From: Diplolepis rosae
Lineage: Eukaryota > Arthropoda > Insecta > Hymenoptera > Diplolepididae
NCBI GenBank assembly: GCA_030998225.1
Contig: JAPYXD010000382.1
Location: 372,001 to 436,000, forward strand
DNA: 64,000 bases
Direction: 5' to 3'
The notes beneath the pieces were generated by a model. It was not told the origin of the DNA, did no database searches, and saw nothing but the letters and a program-made list of their open reading frames with translations. How positions within the stretch are numbered: the first letter of the stretch is position 1; the number at the start of each line of letters is the position of its first letter. The translations under genes were made by a program, and so were the position numbers. Positions 27,344 through 40,700 of the stretch are shown here, piece after piece.

Positions 27344-29546
27344 GTGTTAGCTTGCATTATATTAAATCAGTACCTCAAGACGATTTTTAAACATAAAAAT
27401 ATGAAAAATAACGTTTACGAATTAATATTAAAAATACTGGATTCGCTCGTATTAGCTTTAATTGTATTAAGAGAGTACCGCAAGAAGATTTTTAATCCTG
27501 AAGATGCGAAAAATAACATTTACGAATTAATACAATACTAGACTCGCTCGTATAAGCTTTAATTATATAAAGACAGTATCGCGAACAGATTTCTAATCCT
27601 TAACGTGCGAGAAATAACATTTACGAATAATTACAATACTAGAATCGCACGTATTAGCTTTCCTTATATTAAATCAATAACTTAAGACGATTTTTAATCA
27701 TAAAGATACGAAAAATAACGTTTCCGAATTAATATTTACAATACTGGACTAGCTCGTATTAGCTTTCATTATATTAAGACAGTACCGCAAGACGATATTC
27801 CAATCCAAGAATGCGAAAAAAACATTGAAGAATTAATACAATACTAGACACGCTCGTATGAGCTGTAATTATATTAAGACAGTATGGCAAACCGATTTCT
27901 AACCCTTAAAACGCGAAAAATAACATTTACGAAATAATACAATACTAGACACGCTCGTATCAGCTTTAATTATATAAAGACAGTATCGCGAACCGATTTC
28001 TAATCCTTAACGTGCGAGAAATAACATTTACGAATAATTACAATACTGGAATCGCACGCGTTAGCTTGCATTATATTAAATCAGTACGTCAAGTCGATTT
28101 TTAATCGTAAAAATACGAAAAATAACATTTACGAATTAATATTTACAATACTGGATTTGCTCGTATTAGTTTTAATTATATTAAGAGAGTACCGCAAGAA
28201 GAATTTTAATCCTAAAGATGCGAAAAATAAAATTTACGAATTAATACAATACTAGACTCGCTCGTATAAGCTTTAATTATATAAAGACAGTATCGCGAAC
28301 AGATTTCTAATCCTTAACGTGCGAGAAATAACATTTACGAATAATTACAATACTAGAATCGCACGTATTAGCTTTCCTTATATTAAATCAATACCTGAAG
28401 ACGATTTTTAATCATAAAGATACGAAAAATAACGTTTCCTAATTAATATTTACAATACTGGACTAGCTCGTATTAGCTTTAATTATTTTAAGACAGTACC
28501 GCAAGAAGATATTTTAATCCTATAAGGCGAAAAAAACATTGAACAATTAATACAATATTAGACACGCTCGTATGAGCTGTAATTATATTAAGACAGTATG
28601 GCAAACCCATTTCTAATCCTTAAAACGCGAAAAATCACATTTACGAATTAATACAATACTAGACTCGCTCGTGTAAGCTTTAATTATTTTAGGACATTAC
28701 CGCAAACCGATTTCTAATCCTAAAAACGCGAAAAAGAACATTTACGAAATAATACAATACTGGACCCGCTCGTATCAGCTTTAATTATATAAAGACAGTA
28801 TCGCGAACCGATTTCTAATCCTTAAAGTGCGAGAAATAACATTTACGAATAATTACAATACTAGAATCGCACGTATTAGCTTTCCTTATATTAAATCAAT
28901 ACCTGAAGACGATTTTTAATCATAAAGATACGAAAAAATAACGTTTCCTAATTAATATTTACAATACTGGACTAGCTCGCATTAGCTTTAATTATATTAA
29001 GAGAGTACCGCAAGAAGATTTTTAATCCTGAAGATGCGAAAAATAACATTTACTAATTAATACAATACTAGACTCGCTCGTATAAGCTTCAATTATTTTA
29101 GGACATTATCGGGAAGCAATTTCTAATACTTAACGTGCGAGAAATAACATTTACGAATAATTACAATACTGGAATCGCACGTGTTAGCTTGCATTATATT
29201 AAATCAATACCTGAAGACGATTTTTAATCATAAAGATACGAAAAATAACGTTTCCTAATTAATATTTACAATACTGGAATAGCTCGTATTAGCTTTAATT
29301 ATGTTAAGAGAGTACTGCAAGACGATATTTCAATCCAAGATTGCGAAAAAAACATTGAAGAATTAATACAGTATTAGACACGCTCCTATGAGCTGTAATT
29401 ATATTAAGACAGTATGGCAAACCGATTTCTAATCCTTAAAACGCGAAAAAGAACATTTACGAAATAATACAATACTAGACCCGCTCGTATCAGCTTTATT
29501 TATATAAAGATAGTATCGCGAACCGATTTCTAATCCTTAAAATGCG

Positions 29547-29647
29547 AGAAATAATATTTACGAATTAATACAATACTAGACTCGCACCTATTAGCTTTCC
29601 TTATATTAAATCAATACCTGAAGACGATTTTTAATCATAAATATACG
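29547..29647 (+). repeat. K/C' hybrid monomer (Block II copy 2)
   Basis: The left part is K-like (AATAATATTTACGAATTAAT, TAGACTCGCACC) and the right part is C' (TTAGCTTTCCTTATATTAAA). Copy 1 has a normal C' here, near 24.4 kb. Confidence 0.82.
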
Positions 29648-30153
29648 AAAAATAACGTTTCCTAATTAATATTTACAATACTGGAATAGCTCGTATTAGC
29701 TTTAATTATGTTAAGAGAGTACTGCAAGACGATATTTCAATCCAAGATTGCGAAAAACAATGAAGAATTAATACAATATTAGACACGCTCGTATGAGCTG
29801 TAATTATATTAAGACAGTATGGCAAACCGATTTCTAATCCTTAAAACGCGAAAAATAACATTTACGAAATAATACAATACTAGACTCGCTCGTGTAAGCT
29901 TTAATTATTTTAGGACATTACCGCAAACCAATTTCTAATCCTAAAAACGCGAAAAAGAACATTTACGGATTAATACAATACTAGACACGCTCGTATCAGC
30001 TGTAATTATATTAAGACATTATCGCGAACCAATTTCTAATACTTAACGTGCGAGAAATAACATTTACGAATAATTACAATACTGGAATCGCACGTGTTAG
30101 CTTTCATTATATAAAGATAGTATCGCGAACCGATTCCTAATCCTTAAAAAGCG

Positions 30154-30254
30154 AAAAATAATATTTACGTTTTAATACAATACTGGAGTCGCATGTATTA
30201 GCTCTAATTATATTAATACAGTACGTCAATACGATATTTTAATACTTGAATGCG
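30154..30254 (+). repeat. Representative G monomer
   Basis: Type G is 101 bp, with AATAATATTTACGTTTTAAT, then GGAGTCGCATGTATTAGCTC. It is found only from about 25 kb onward, once per HOR copy (25002, 30185, 34861, 39530, 45108, 47744, 50178, 52612, 55651, 57779, 61931 for the GGAG landmark). It is preceded by a monomer reading GATTCCTAATCCTTAAAAAG. Confidence 0.85.
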
Positions 30255-33200
30255 AAAAAAACATTTAAGAATTAATAAAATAATAGACACGCTCGTATCA
30301 GCTGTAATTATATTAAGACAGTATTGCAAACCAATTTCTAAATCTGAAAATGCAAAAAATAATATTTACGAATTAATACAATACTAGACTCGCTCGCATA
30401 AGCTTTAATAATTTTCGGACAGTACCGCAGTCTCATTTCTAATCCTAAAAACGCGAAGAATAACATTTACGGATTAATAAAATACCGCACTCGATGGTAT
30501 AAGCTTTAGTTATTTTAGGACAGTACCGCGAACCGATTTCTAATCCTTAAATCGCGAAAAATAACATTTACGAAATAATACAATACTAGACACGCTCGTA
30601 TCAGCTTTAATTATATAAAGACAGTATCGCGAACCGATTTCTAATCCTTAACGTGCGAGAAATAACATTTACGAATAATTACAATACTGGAATCGCACGT
30701 GTTAGCTTGCATTATATTAAATCAGTACCTCAAGACGATTTTTAAACATAAAAATACGAAAAATAACATTTACGAATTAATATTTACAATACTGGATTCG
30801 CTCGTATTAGCTTTAATTATATTAAGAGAGTACCGCAAGAAGATTTTTAATCCTGAAGATGCGAAAAATAACATTTACGAATTAATACAATACTAGACTC
30901 GCTCGTATAAGCTTTAATTATTTTAGGACATTACCGCAAACCGATTTCTAATCCTAAAAACGCGAAATAGAGCATTTACGTATTAATACAATACTAGACT
31001 CACTGGTATTAGCTTTCATTATATTAAGACAGTACCGCAAGACGATATTCCAATCCAAGAATGCGAAAAACATTGAAGAAATAATACAATATTAGACACG
31101 CTCGTATGATCTGTAATTATATTAAGACAGAATGGCAAACCGATTTCTAATTCTTAAAACGCAAAAAATAACATTTACGAAATAATACAATACTAGAATT
31201 GCTCGTATCAGCTTTAATTATATAAAGACAGTATCGCGAACCGATTTCTAATCCTTAAAGTGCGAGAAATAACATTTACGAATAATGACAATACTAGAAT
31301 CGCACGTATTAGCTTTCCTTATATTAAATCAATACCTGAAGACGATTTTTAATCATAAAGATACGAAAAATAACGTTTCCTAATTAATATTTACAATACT
31401 GGACTAGCTCGTATTAGCTTTAATTATTTTAATACAGTACCGCAAGACGATATTTTAATCCTATAAGGCGAAAAAAACATTGAAGAATTAATACAATATT
31501 AGACACGCTCGTATGAGCTGTAATCATATTAAGACAGTATGACAAACCGATTTTTAATACTTATAACGCGAAAAAATAACATTTACGAATTAATACAATA
31601 CTAGACTCGCTCGTGTAAGCTTTAATTATTTGAGGACATTACCGCAAACCCATTTCTAATCCTCAAAACGCGAAAAAGAACATTTACGGATTAATACAAT
31701 ACTAGACACGCTCCTATCAGCTGTAATTATATTAAGACTTTATCGCGAACCAATTTCTAATCCTTAAAGTGCGAGAAATAACATTTACGAATAATGACAA
31801 TACTAGAATCGCACGTATTAGCTTCTCCTTATATTAAATCAATACCTGAAGACGATTTTTAATCATAAAGATACGAAAAAATAACGTTTCCTAATTAATA
31901 TTTACGATACTGGACTAGCTCGTATTAGCTTTAATTATATTAAGAGAGTACCGCAAGAAGATTTTTAATCCTGAAGATGCGAAAAATAACATTTACGAAT
32001 TAATACAATACTAGACTCGCTCGTATAAGCTTTAATTATTTTAGGACATTACCGCAAACCGATTTCTAATCCTAAAAACGAGAAATAGAGTATTTACCAA
32101 TTAATACAATACTAGACTCACTGGTATTAGCTTTGATTATATTAAGACAGTACCGCAAGTCGATATTTCAATCCAAGAATGCGAAAAAAACATTGAAGAA
32201 TTAATACAATATTAGACACGCTCGTATGAGCTGTAATTATATTAAGACAGTATTGCAAACCAATTTCTAAATCTGAAAATGCAAAAAATAATATTTACGA
32301 ATTAATACAATACTAGACTCGCTCGTATAAGCTTTAATTATTTTAGGACATTACCGCAAACCGATTTCTAATCCTAAAAACGCGAAAAAGAACATTTACG
32401 GATTAATACAATACTAAACACGCTCGCATCAGCTGTAATTATATTAAGACATTATCGCGAACCAATTTCTAATACTTAACGTGCGAGAAATAACATTTAC
32501 GAATAATTACAATACTGGAATCGCACGTGTTAGCTTTCGTTATATTAAATCAGTACGTCAAGACGATTTTTAAACATAAAAATATGAAAAATAACGTTTA
32601 CGAATTAATATTAAAAATACTGGATTCGCTCGTATTAGCTTTAATTGTATTAAGAGAGTACCGCAAGAAGATTTTTAATCCTGAAGATGCGAAAAATAAC
32701 ATTTACGAATTAATACAATACTAGACTCGCTCGTATAAGCTTTAATTATATAAAGACAGTATCGCGAACAGATTTCTAATCCTTAACGTGCGAGAAATAA
32801 CATTTACGAATAATTACAATACTAGAATCGCACGTATTAGCTTTCCTTATATTAAATCAATACCTTAAGAAGATTTTTAATCATAAAGATACGAAAAATA
32901 ACGTTTCCGAATTAATATTTACAATACTGGACTAGCTCGTATTAGCTTTCATTATATTAAGACAGTACCGCAAGACGATATTCCAATCCAAGAATGCGAA
33001 AAAAAGATTGAAGAATTAATACAATATTAGACACGCTCGTATGAGCTGTAATTATATTAAGACAGTATGGCAAACCGATTTCTAACCCTTAAAACGCGAA
33101 AAATAACATTTACGAAATAATACAATACTAGACACGCTCGTATCAGCTTTAATTATATAAAGACAGTATCGCGAACAGATTTCTAATCATTAACGTGCGA

Positions 33201-33300
33201 GAAATAACATTTACGAATAATTACAATACTGGAATCGCACGCGTTAGCTTGCATTATATTAAATCAGTACCTCAAATCGATTTTTAATCATAAAAATACG

Positions 33301-33405
33301 AAAAATAACATTTACGAATTAATATTTACAATACTAGACTCGCTCGTGTAAGCTTTAATTATTTTAGGACATTACCGCAAACCAATTTCTAATCCTAAAA
33401 ACGCG
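33301..33405 (+). repeat. H/A hybrid monomer at a five-monomer deletion
   Basis: It begins with the TTTA-bearing start of an H-type monomer and switches at ACAATACT to an A monomer (GACTCGCTCGTGTAAGC). In copy 2 these two parts are separated by about 507 bp. Confidence 0.87.
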
Positions 33406-34220
33406 AAAAAGAACATTTACGAAATAATACAATACTGGACCCGCTCGTATCAGCTTTAATTATATAAAGACAGTATCGCGAACCGATTTCTAATCCTTAA
33501 AGTGCGAGAAATAACATTTACGAATAATTACAATACTAGAATCGCACGTATTAGCTTTCCTTATATTAAATCAATACCTGAAGACGATTTTTAATCATAA
33601 AGATACGAAAAATAACGTTTCCTAATTAATATTTACAATACTGGACTAGCTCGCATTAGCTTTAATTATATTAAGAGAGTCCCGCAAGAAGATTTTTAAT
33701 CCTGAAGATGCGAAAAATAACATTTACTAATTAATACAATACTAGACTCGCTCGTATAAGCTTCAATTATTTTAGGACATTATCGGGAAGCAATTTCTAA
33801 TACTTAACGTGCGAGAAATAACATTTACGAATAATTACAATACTGGAATCGCACGTGTTAGCTTGCATTATATTAAATCAATACCTGAAGACGATTTTTA
33901 ATCATAAAGATACGAAAAATAACGTTTCCTAATTAATATTTACAATACTGGAATAGCTCGTATTAGCTTTAATTATGTTAAGAGAGTACTGCAAGACGAT
34001 ATTTCAATCCAAGATTGCGAAAAAAACATTGAAGAATTAATACAGTATTAGACACGCTCCTATGAGCTGTAATTATATTAAGACAGTATGGCAAACCGAT
34101 TTCTAATCCTTAAAACGCGAAAAAGAACATTTACGAAATAATACAATACTAGACCCGCTCGTATCAGCTTTATTTATATAAAGATAGTATCGCGAACCGA
34201 TTTCTAATCCTGAAAATGCA

Positions 34221-34321
34221 AAAAATAATATTTACGAATTAATACAATACTAGACTCGCACCTATTAGCTTTCCTTATATTAAATCAATACCTGAAGACG
34301 ATTTTTAATCATAAATATACG
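34221..34321 (+). repeat. K/C' hybrid monomer (Block II copy 3)
   Basis: Same hybrid as at 29547, but the K-type tract extends further left into the preceding monomer, which ends CCTGAAAATGCA as K-preceding monomers do. Confidence 0.82.
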
Positions 34322-34879
34322 AAAAATAACGTTTCCTAATTAATATTTACAATACTGGAATAGCTCGTATTAGCTTTAATTATGTTAAGAGAGTACTGCA
34401 AGACGATATTTCAATCCAAGATTGCGAAAAAAACATTGAAGAATTAATACAATATTAGACACGCTCGTATGAGCTGTAATTATATTAAGACAGTATGGCA
34501 AACCGATTTCTAATCCTTAAAACGCGAAAAATAACATTTACGAAATAATACAATACTAGACTCGCTCGTGTAAGCTTTAATTATTTTAGGACATTACCGC
34601 AAACCAATTTCTAATCCTAAAAACGCGAAAAAGAACATTTACGGATTAATACAATACTAGACACGCTCGTATCAGCTGTAATTATATTAAGACATTATCG
34701 GGAAGCAATTTCTAATACTTAACGTGCGAGAAATAACATTTACGAATAATAACAAAACTGGAATCGCACGTGTTAGCTTGCTTTATATAAAGATAGTATC
34801 GCGAACCGATTCCTAATCCTTAAAAAGCGAAAAATAATATTTACGTTTTAATACAATACTGGAGTCGCATGTATTAGCT

Positions 34880-35030
34880 CTAATTATATTAAGACAGTAC
34901 CGCAACACGATATATAAAACCTAAAAAGCGAAAAAAACATTGAACAATTAATAAAAAACTAAACACCCACGTATCAACATTAAATATAATAAGACAGTAT
35001 TGCAAACCAATTTCAAAATCTGAAAATGCA
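34880..35030 (+). repeat. Strongly diverged satellite monomer
   Basis: This stretch aligns to the end of G and the following E-like monomer but has many clustered substitutions, most of them toward A: ATATATAAAACC for ATATTTTAATCC, and ACTAAACACCCACG for ACTAGACACGCTCG. The flanks match other copies closely. The changes remove the stops of one minus-strand frame, which leaves an accidental 64-codon reading frame at 34948-35142. Confidence 0.8.
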
Positions 35031-35789
35031 AAAAATAATATTTACGAATTAATACAATACTAGACTCGCTCGCATAAGCTTTAATAATTTTCGGACAGTA
35101 CCGCAGTCTCATTTCTAATCCTAAAAACGCGAAAAATAACATTTACGGATTAATACAATACCGCACTCGCTGGTATAAGCTTTAGTTATTTTAGGACAGT
35201 ACCGCGAACCGATTTCTAATCCTTAAATCGCGAAAAATAACATTTACGAAATAATACAATACTAGACACGCTCGTATCAGCTTTAATTATATAAAGACAG
35301 TATCGCGAACCGATTTCTAATCCTTAACGTGCGAGAAATAACATTTACGAATAATTACAATACTGGAATCGCACGTGTTAGCTTGCATTATATTAAATCA
35401 GTACCTCAAGACGATTTTTAAACATAAAAATACGAAAAATAACATTTACGAATTAATATTTACAATATTGGATTCGCTCGTATTAGCTTTAATTATATTA
35501 AGAGAGTACCGCAAGAAGATTTTTAATCCTGAAGATGCGAAAAATAACATTTACGAATTAATACAATACTAGACTCGCTCGTATAAGCTTTAATTATTTT
35601 AGGACATTACCGCAAACCGTTTTCTAATCCTAAAAACGCGAAATAGAGCATTTACGTATTAATACAATACTAGACTCACTGGTATTAGCTTTCATTATAT
35701 TAAGACAGTACCGCAAGACGATATTCCAATCCAAGAATGCGAAAAAAACATTGCAGAATTAATACAATATTAGACACGCTCGTATGATC

Positions 35790-36540
35790 TGTAATTATAT
35801 TAAGACAGTATGGCAAACCGATTTCTAAACCTTAAAACAAGAAAAATAACATTTACGAAATAATACAATACTAGACCCGCTCGTATCAGCTTTAATTATA
35901 TAAAGACAGTATCGCGAACCGATTTCTAATCCTTAACGTGCGAGAAATAACATTTACGAATAATTACAATACTGGAATCGCACGCGTTAGCTTGCATTAT
36001 ATTAAATCAGTACGTCAAGTCGATTTTTAATCGTAAAAATACGAAAAATAACATTTACGAATTAATATTTACAATACTGGATTTGCTCGTATTAGTTTTA
36101 ATTATATTAAGAGAGTACCGCAAGAAGAATTTTAATCCTAAAGATGCGAAAAATAAAATTTACGAATTAATACAATACTAGACTCGCTCGTATAAGCTTT
36201 AATTATATAAAGACAGTATCGCGAACGGATTTCTAATCCTTAACGTGCGAGAAATAACATTTACGAATAATTACAATACTAGAATCGCACGTATTAGCTT
36301 TCCTTATATTAAATCAATACCTTAATACGATTTTTAATCATAAAGATACGAAAAATAACGTTTCCTAATTAATATTTACAATACTGGACTAGCTCGTATT
36401 AGCTTTAATTATGTTAAGAGAGTACTGCAAGACAATATTTCAATCCACGATTGCGAAAAAAACATTGAAGAATTAATACAGTATTAGACACGCTCCTATG
36501 AGCTGTAATTATATTAAGACAGTATGGCAAACCGATTTCT
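35790..36540 (+). repeat. First Block III-type segment
   Basis: Starting from the C-H pair at 35375, this stretch matches 43188-44340 in the same order at an offset of 7813 bp; the marker AATCGTAAAAATAC is at 36029 and 43842. It includes the TACCTTAATACG C' monomer and the CAATCCACGATTGCG variant that also occur in the 2434-bp HOR copies. It therefore looks like the left edge of Block III, separated from the main part by an insertion of other array material. Confidence 0.7.
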
Positions 36541-37700
36541 AATCCTTAAAACGCGAAAAAAGAACATTTACGAAATAATACAATACTAGACCCGCTCGTA
36601 TCAGCTTTATTTATATAAAGACAGTATCGCGAACCGATTTCTAATCCTTACAGTGCGAGAAATAACATTTACGAATAATTACAATACTAGAATCGCACGT
36701 ATTAGCTTTCCTTATATTAAATCAATACCTGAAGACGATTTTTAATCATAAAGATACGAAAAATAACGTTTCCTAATTAATATTTACAATACTGGAATAG
36801 CTCGTATTAGCTTTGATTATGTTAAGAGAGTACTGCAAGACGATATTTCAATCCAAGATTGCGAAAAAAACATTGAAGAATTAATACAATATTAGACACG
36901 CTCGTATGAGCTGTAATTATATTAAGACAGTATGACAAACCGATTTCTAATCCTTAAAACGCGAAAAAGAACATTTACGAAATAATACAATACTAGACCC
37001 GCTCGTATCAGCTTTATTTATATAAAGACAGTATCGCGAACCGATTTCTAATCCTTACAGTGCGAGAAATAACATTTACGAATAATTACAATACTAGAAT
37101 CGCACGTATTAGCTTTCCTTATATTAAATCAATACCTGAAGACGATTTTTAATCATAAAGATACGAAAAATAACGTTTCCTAATTAATATTTACAATACT
37201 GGAATAGCTCGTATTAGCTTTGATTATGTTAAGAGAGTACTGCAAGACGATATTTCAATCCAAGATTGCGAAAAAAACATTGAAGAATTAATACAATATT
37301 AGACACGCTCGTATGAGCTGTAATTATATTAAGACAGTATGACAAACCGATTTCTAATCCTTAAAACGCGAAAAAGAACATTTACGAAATAATACAATAC
37401 TAGACCCGCTCGTATCAGCTTTATTTATATAAAGACAGTATCGCGAACCAATTTCTAATCCTTAAAGTGCGAGAAATAACATTTACGAATAATGACAATA
37501 CTAGAATCGCACGTATTAGCTTTCCTTATATTAAATCAATACCTGAAGACGATTTTTAATCATAAAGATACGAAAAATAACGTTTCCTAATTAATATTTA
37601 CAATACTGGAATAGCTCGTATTAGCTTTAATTATGTTAAGAGAGTACCGCAAGTCGATATTTCAATCCAAGAATGCGAAAAAAACATTGAAGAATTAATA
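36480..37700 (+). repeat. Tandem expansion of a 407-bp tetramer (F-C'-D-E)
   Basis: The same four-monomer cassette is repeated with an exact 407-bp step. The F-C' joint lies at 36651, 37058 and 37465. The first two copies share a private CTTACAGTGCG where nearly all other F monomers read CTTAAAGTGCG; the third copy has the ordinary form. The private form appears once more at 38379, 914 bp (nine monomers) after the third joint. Confidence 0.85.
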
Positions 37701-40700
37701 CAATATTAGACACGCTCGTATGAGCTGTAATTATATTAAGACAGTATGGCAAACCGATTTCTAATCCTTAAAACGCGAAAAATAACATTTACGAAATAAT
37801 ACAATACTAGACTCGCTCGTGTATGCTTTAATTATTTTAGGACATTACCGCAAACCAATTTCTAATCCTAAAAACGCGAAAAAGAACATTTACGGATTAA
37901 TACAATACTAAACACGCTCGCATCAGCTGTAATTATATTAAGACATTATCGCGAACCAATTTCTAATACTTAACGTGCGAGAAATAACATTTACGAATAA
38001 TTACAATACTGGAATCGCACGTGTTAGCTTTCGTTATATTAAATCAGTACGTCAAGTCGATTTTTAATCATAAAAATACGAAAAATAACGTTTCCTAATT
38101 AATATTTACAATACTGGACTAGCTCGTATTAGCGTTAATTATTTTAAGACAGTACCGCAAGACGATATTTTAATCCTAGAAGGCGAAAAAACATTGAAGA
38201 ATTAATACAATACTAGACACGCTCGTATGAGCTGTAATTATATTAAGACAGTATGACAAACCGATTTCTAATCCTTAAAACGCGAAAAAGAACATTTACG
38301 AAATAATACAATACTAGACCCGCTCGTATCAGCTTTATTTATATAAAGACAGTATCGCGAACCGATTTCTAATCCTTACAGTGCGAGAAATAACATTTAC
38401 GAATAATTACAATACTAGAATCGCACGTATTAGCTTTCCTTATATTAAATCAATACCTGAAGACGATTTTTAATCATAAAGATACGAAAAATAACGTTTC
38501 CTAATTAATATTTACAATACTGGAATAGCTCGTATTAGCTTTAATTATTTTAAGAGAGTACCGCAAGATGATTTTTTAATCCAAGAATGCGAAAAAAAGA
38601 TTGAAGAATTAATACAATATTAGACACGCTCGTATGAGCTGTAATTATATTAAGACAGTATGGCAAACCGATTTCTAACCCTTAAAACGCGAAAAATAAC
38701 ATTTACGAAATAATACAATACTAGACACGCTCGTATTAGCTTTAATTATTTTAGGACATTACCGCAAACCGATTTCTAATCCTAAAAACGCGAAATAGAG
38801 CATTTACCAATTAATACAATACAAGACTCACTGGTATTAGCTTTGATTATATTAAGACAGTACCGCAAGTCGATATTTCAATCCAAGAATGCGAAAAAAA
38901 CATTGAAGAATTAATACAATATTAGACACGCTCGTATAAGCTGTAATTATATTAAGACAGTATTGCAAACCAATTTCTAAATCTGAAAATGCAAAAAATA
39001 ATATTTACGAATTAATACAATACTAGACTCGCACCTATTAGCTTTAATTATATTAAGAGAGTACCCCAAGAAGATTTTTAATCCTGAAGATGCTCAAATT
39101 AACATTTACGAATTAATACAATACTAGACTCGCTCGTATAAGCTTTAATTATTTTAGGACATTACCGCAAACCGATTTCTAATCCTAAAAACGCGAAATA
39201 GAGCATTTACCAATTAATACAATACAAGACTCACTGGTATTAGCTTTGATTATATTAAGACAGTACCGCAAACCAATTTCTAATCCTAAAAACGCGAAAA
39301 AGAACATTTACGGATTAATACAATACTAAACACGCTCGCATCAGCTGTAATTATATTAAGACATTATCGCGAACCAATTTCTAATACTTAACGTGCGAGA
39401 AATAACATTTACGAATAATTACAATACTGGAATCGCACGTGTTAGCTTTCGTTATATAAAGATAGTATCGCGCACCGATTCCTAATCCTTAAAAAGCGGA
39501 AAATAATATTAACGTTTTAATACAATACTGGAGTCGCATGTATTAGCTCTAATTATATTAAGACAGTACCGCAAGACGATATTTTAATCCTTGAATGCGA
39601 AAAAAACATTGAAGAATTAATAAAATACTAGACACGCTCGTATCAGCTGTAATTATATTAAGACAGTATTGCAAACCAATTTCTAAATCTGAAAATGCAA
39701 AAAATAATATTTACGAATTAATACAATACTAGACACGCTCGTATCAGCTTTAATAATTTTCGGACAGTACCGCAGTCTCATTTCTAATCCTAAAAACGCG
39801 AAGAATAACATTTACGGATTAATAAAATACCGCACTCGCTGGTATAAGCTTTAGTTATTTTAGGACAGAACCGCGAACCGATTTCTAATACCTAAATCGC
39901 GAAAAATAACATTTACGAAATAATACAATACTAGACACGCTCCTATTAGCTTTAATTATATTAAGAGAGTACCGCAAGAAGATTTTTAATCCTGAAGATG
40001 CTAAAATTAACATTTACGAATTAATACAATACTAGACTTGCTCGCATAAGCTTTAATAATTTTCGGACAGTACCGCAGTCTCATTTCTAATGCTAAAAAA
40101 GGGGAAAAAGAACATTTACGGATTAATACAATACTAGACACGCTCGTATCAGCTGTAATTATATTAAGACATTATCGCGTACCAATTTCTAATACTTAAC
40201 GTACGAGAAATAACATTTACGAATAATTACCATACTGGATTCGCACGTGTTAGCTTGCATTATATTAAATCAGTACCTCAAGACGATTTTTAATCATAAA
40301 AATACGAAAAATAACATTTACGAATTAATATTTACAATACTGGTTCGCTCGTATTAGCTTTAATTATATTAAGAGAGTACCGCAAGAAGATTTTTAATCC
40401 TGAAGATGCGAAAAATAACATTTACGAATTAATACAATACTAGACTCGCTCGTATAAGCTTTAATTATTTTAGGACATTACCGCAAACCGATTGCTAATC
40501 CTAAAAAACGCGAAATAGAGCATTCACCAATTAATACAATACTAGACTCACTGGTATTAGCTTTGATTATATTAAGACAGTACCGCAAGTCGATATTTCA
40601 ATCCAAGAATGCGAAAAAAACATTGAAGAATTAATACAATATTAGACACGCTCGTATCAGCTGTAATTATATTAAGACAGTATTGCAAACCAATTTCTAA

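Larger units (their letters stand above)
27344..32526 (+). repeat. Block II HOR copy 2 (51 monomers)
   Basis: This is a 5183-bp unit in step with copy 1 over its whole length: 28103 matches 22921, 30185 matches 25002 and 30699 matches 25516. It carries a K/C' hybrid monomer at 29547-29647 that copy 1 lacks. It also has several one-base gains in A-runs, such as near 28930, 31570 and 31880. Confidence 0.85.
21718..35790 (+). repeat. Satellite Block II (5183-bp HOR)
   Basis: Equivalent sites recur every 5182 to 5183 bp: the C-H pairs at 22162, 27344 and 32527; a second pair at 25516 and 30699; and the G monomer landmark GGAGTCGCAT at 25002 and 30185. That is 51 monomers. The third copy is 4676 bp by the last two landmarks (35375 and 34861), exactly five monomers shorter. 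Block-specific features include K-L dimers, G monomers and an H-like monomer with TTTGCTCGTATTAGTTTT. The right end is placed where the order after the C-H pair at 35375 switches from that seen after 25516 to that seen after 22162 and throughout Block III. Confidence 0.85.
32527..35790 (+). repeat. Block II HOR copy 3, missing five monomers
   Basis: This copy follows copy 2 in step until the hybrid monomer at 33301-33405, where a segment of about 507 bp present in copy 2 (about 28150-28660) is absent. After that it is back in step at 4676 bp (34861 against 30185, 35375 against 30699). It has a longer foreign tract at the K/C' site than copy 2 does. At about 35790 the order switches to that of Block III. 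Confidence 0.82.

Noticed and set aside
7610..31900. One-base gains in A-runs (near 7620, 8228, 28930, 31570, 31880) as functional variants
   Set aside because: Homopolymer length changes are the commonest long-read consensus error, so I do not interpret them.
34948..35142. 64-codon reading frame on the minus strand
   Set aside because: It lies over an E-K satellite stretch and exists only because of the clustered substitutions there; other copies of the same monomers have stops.
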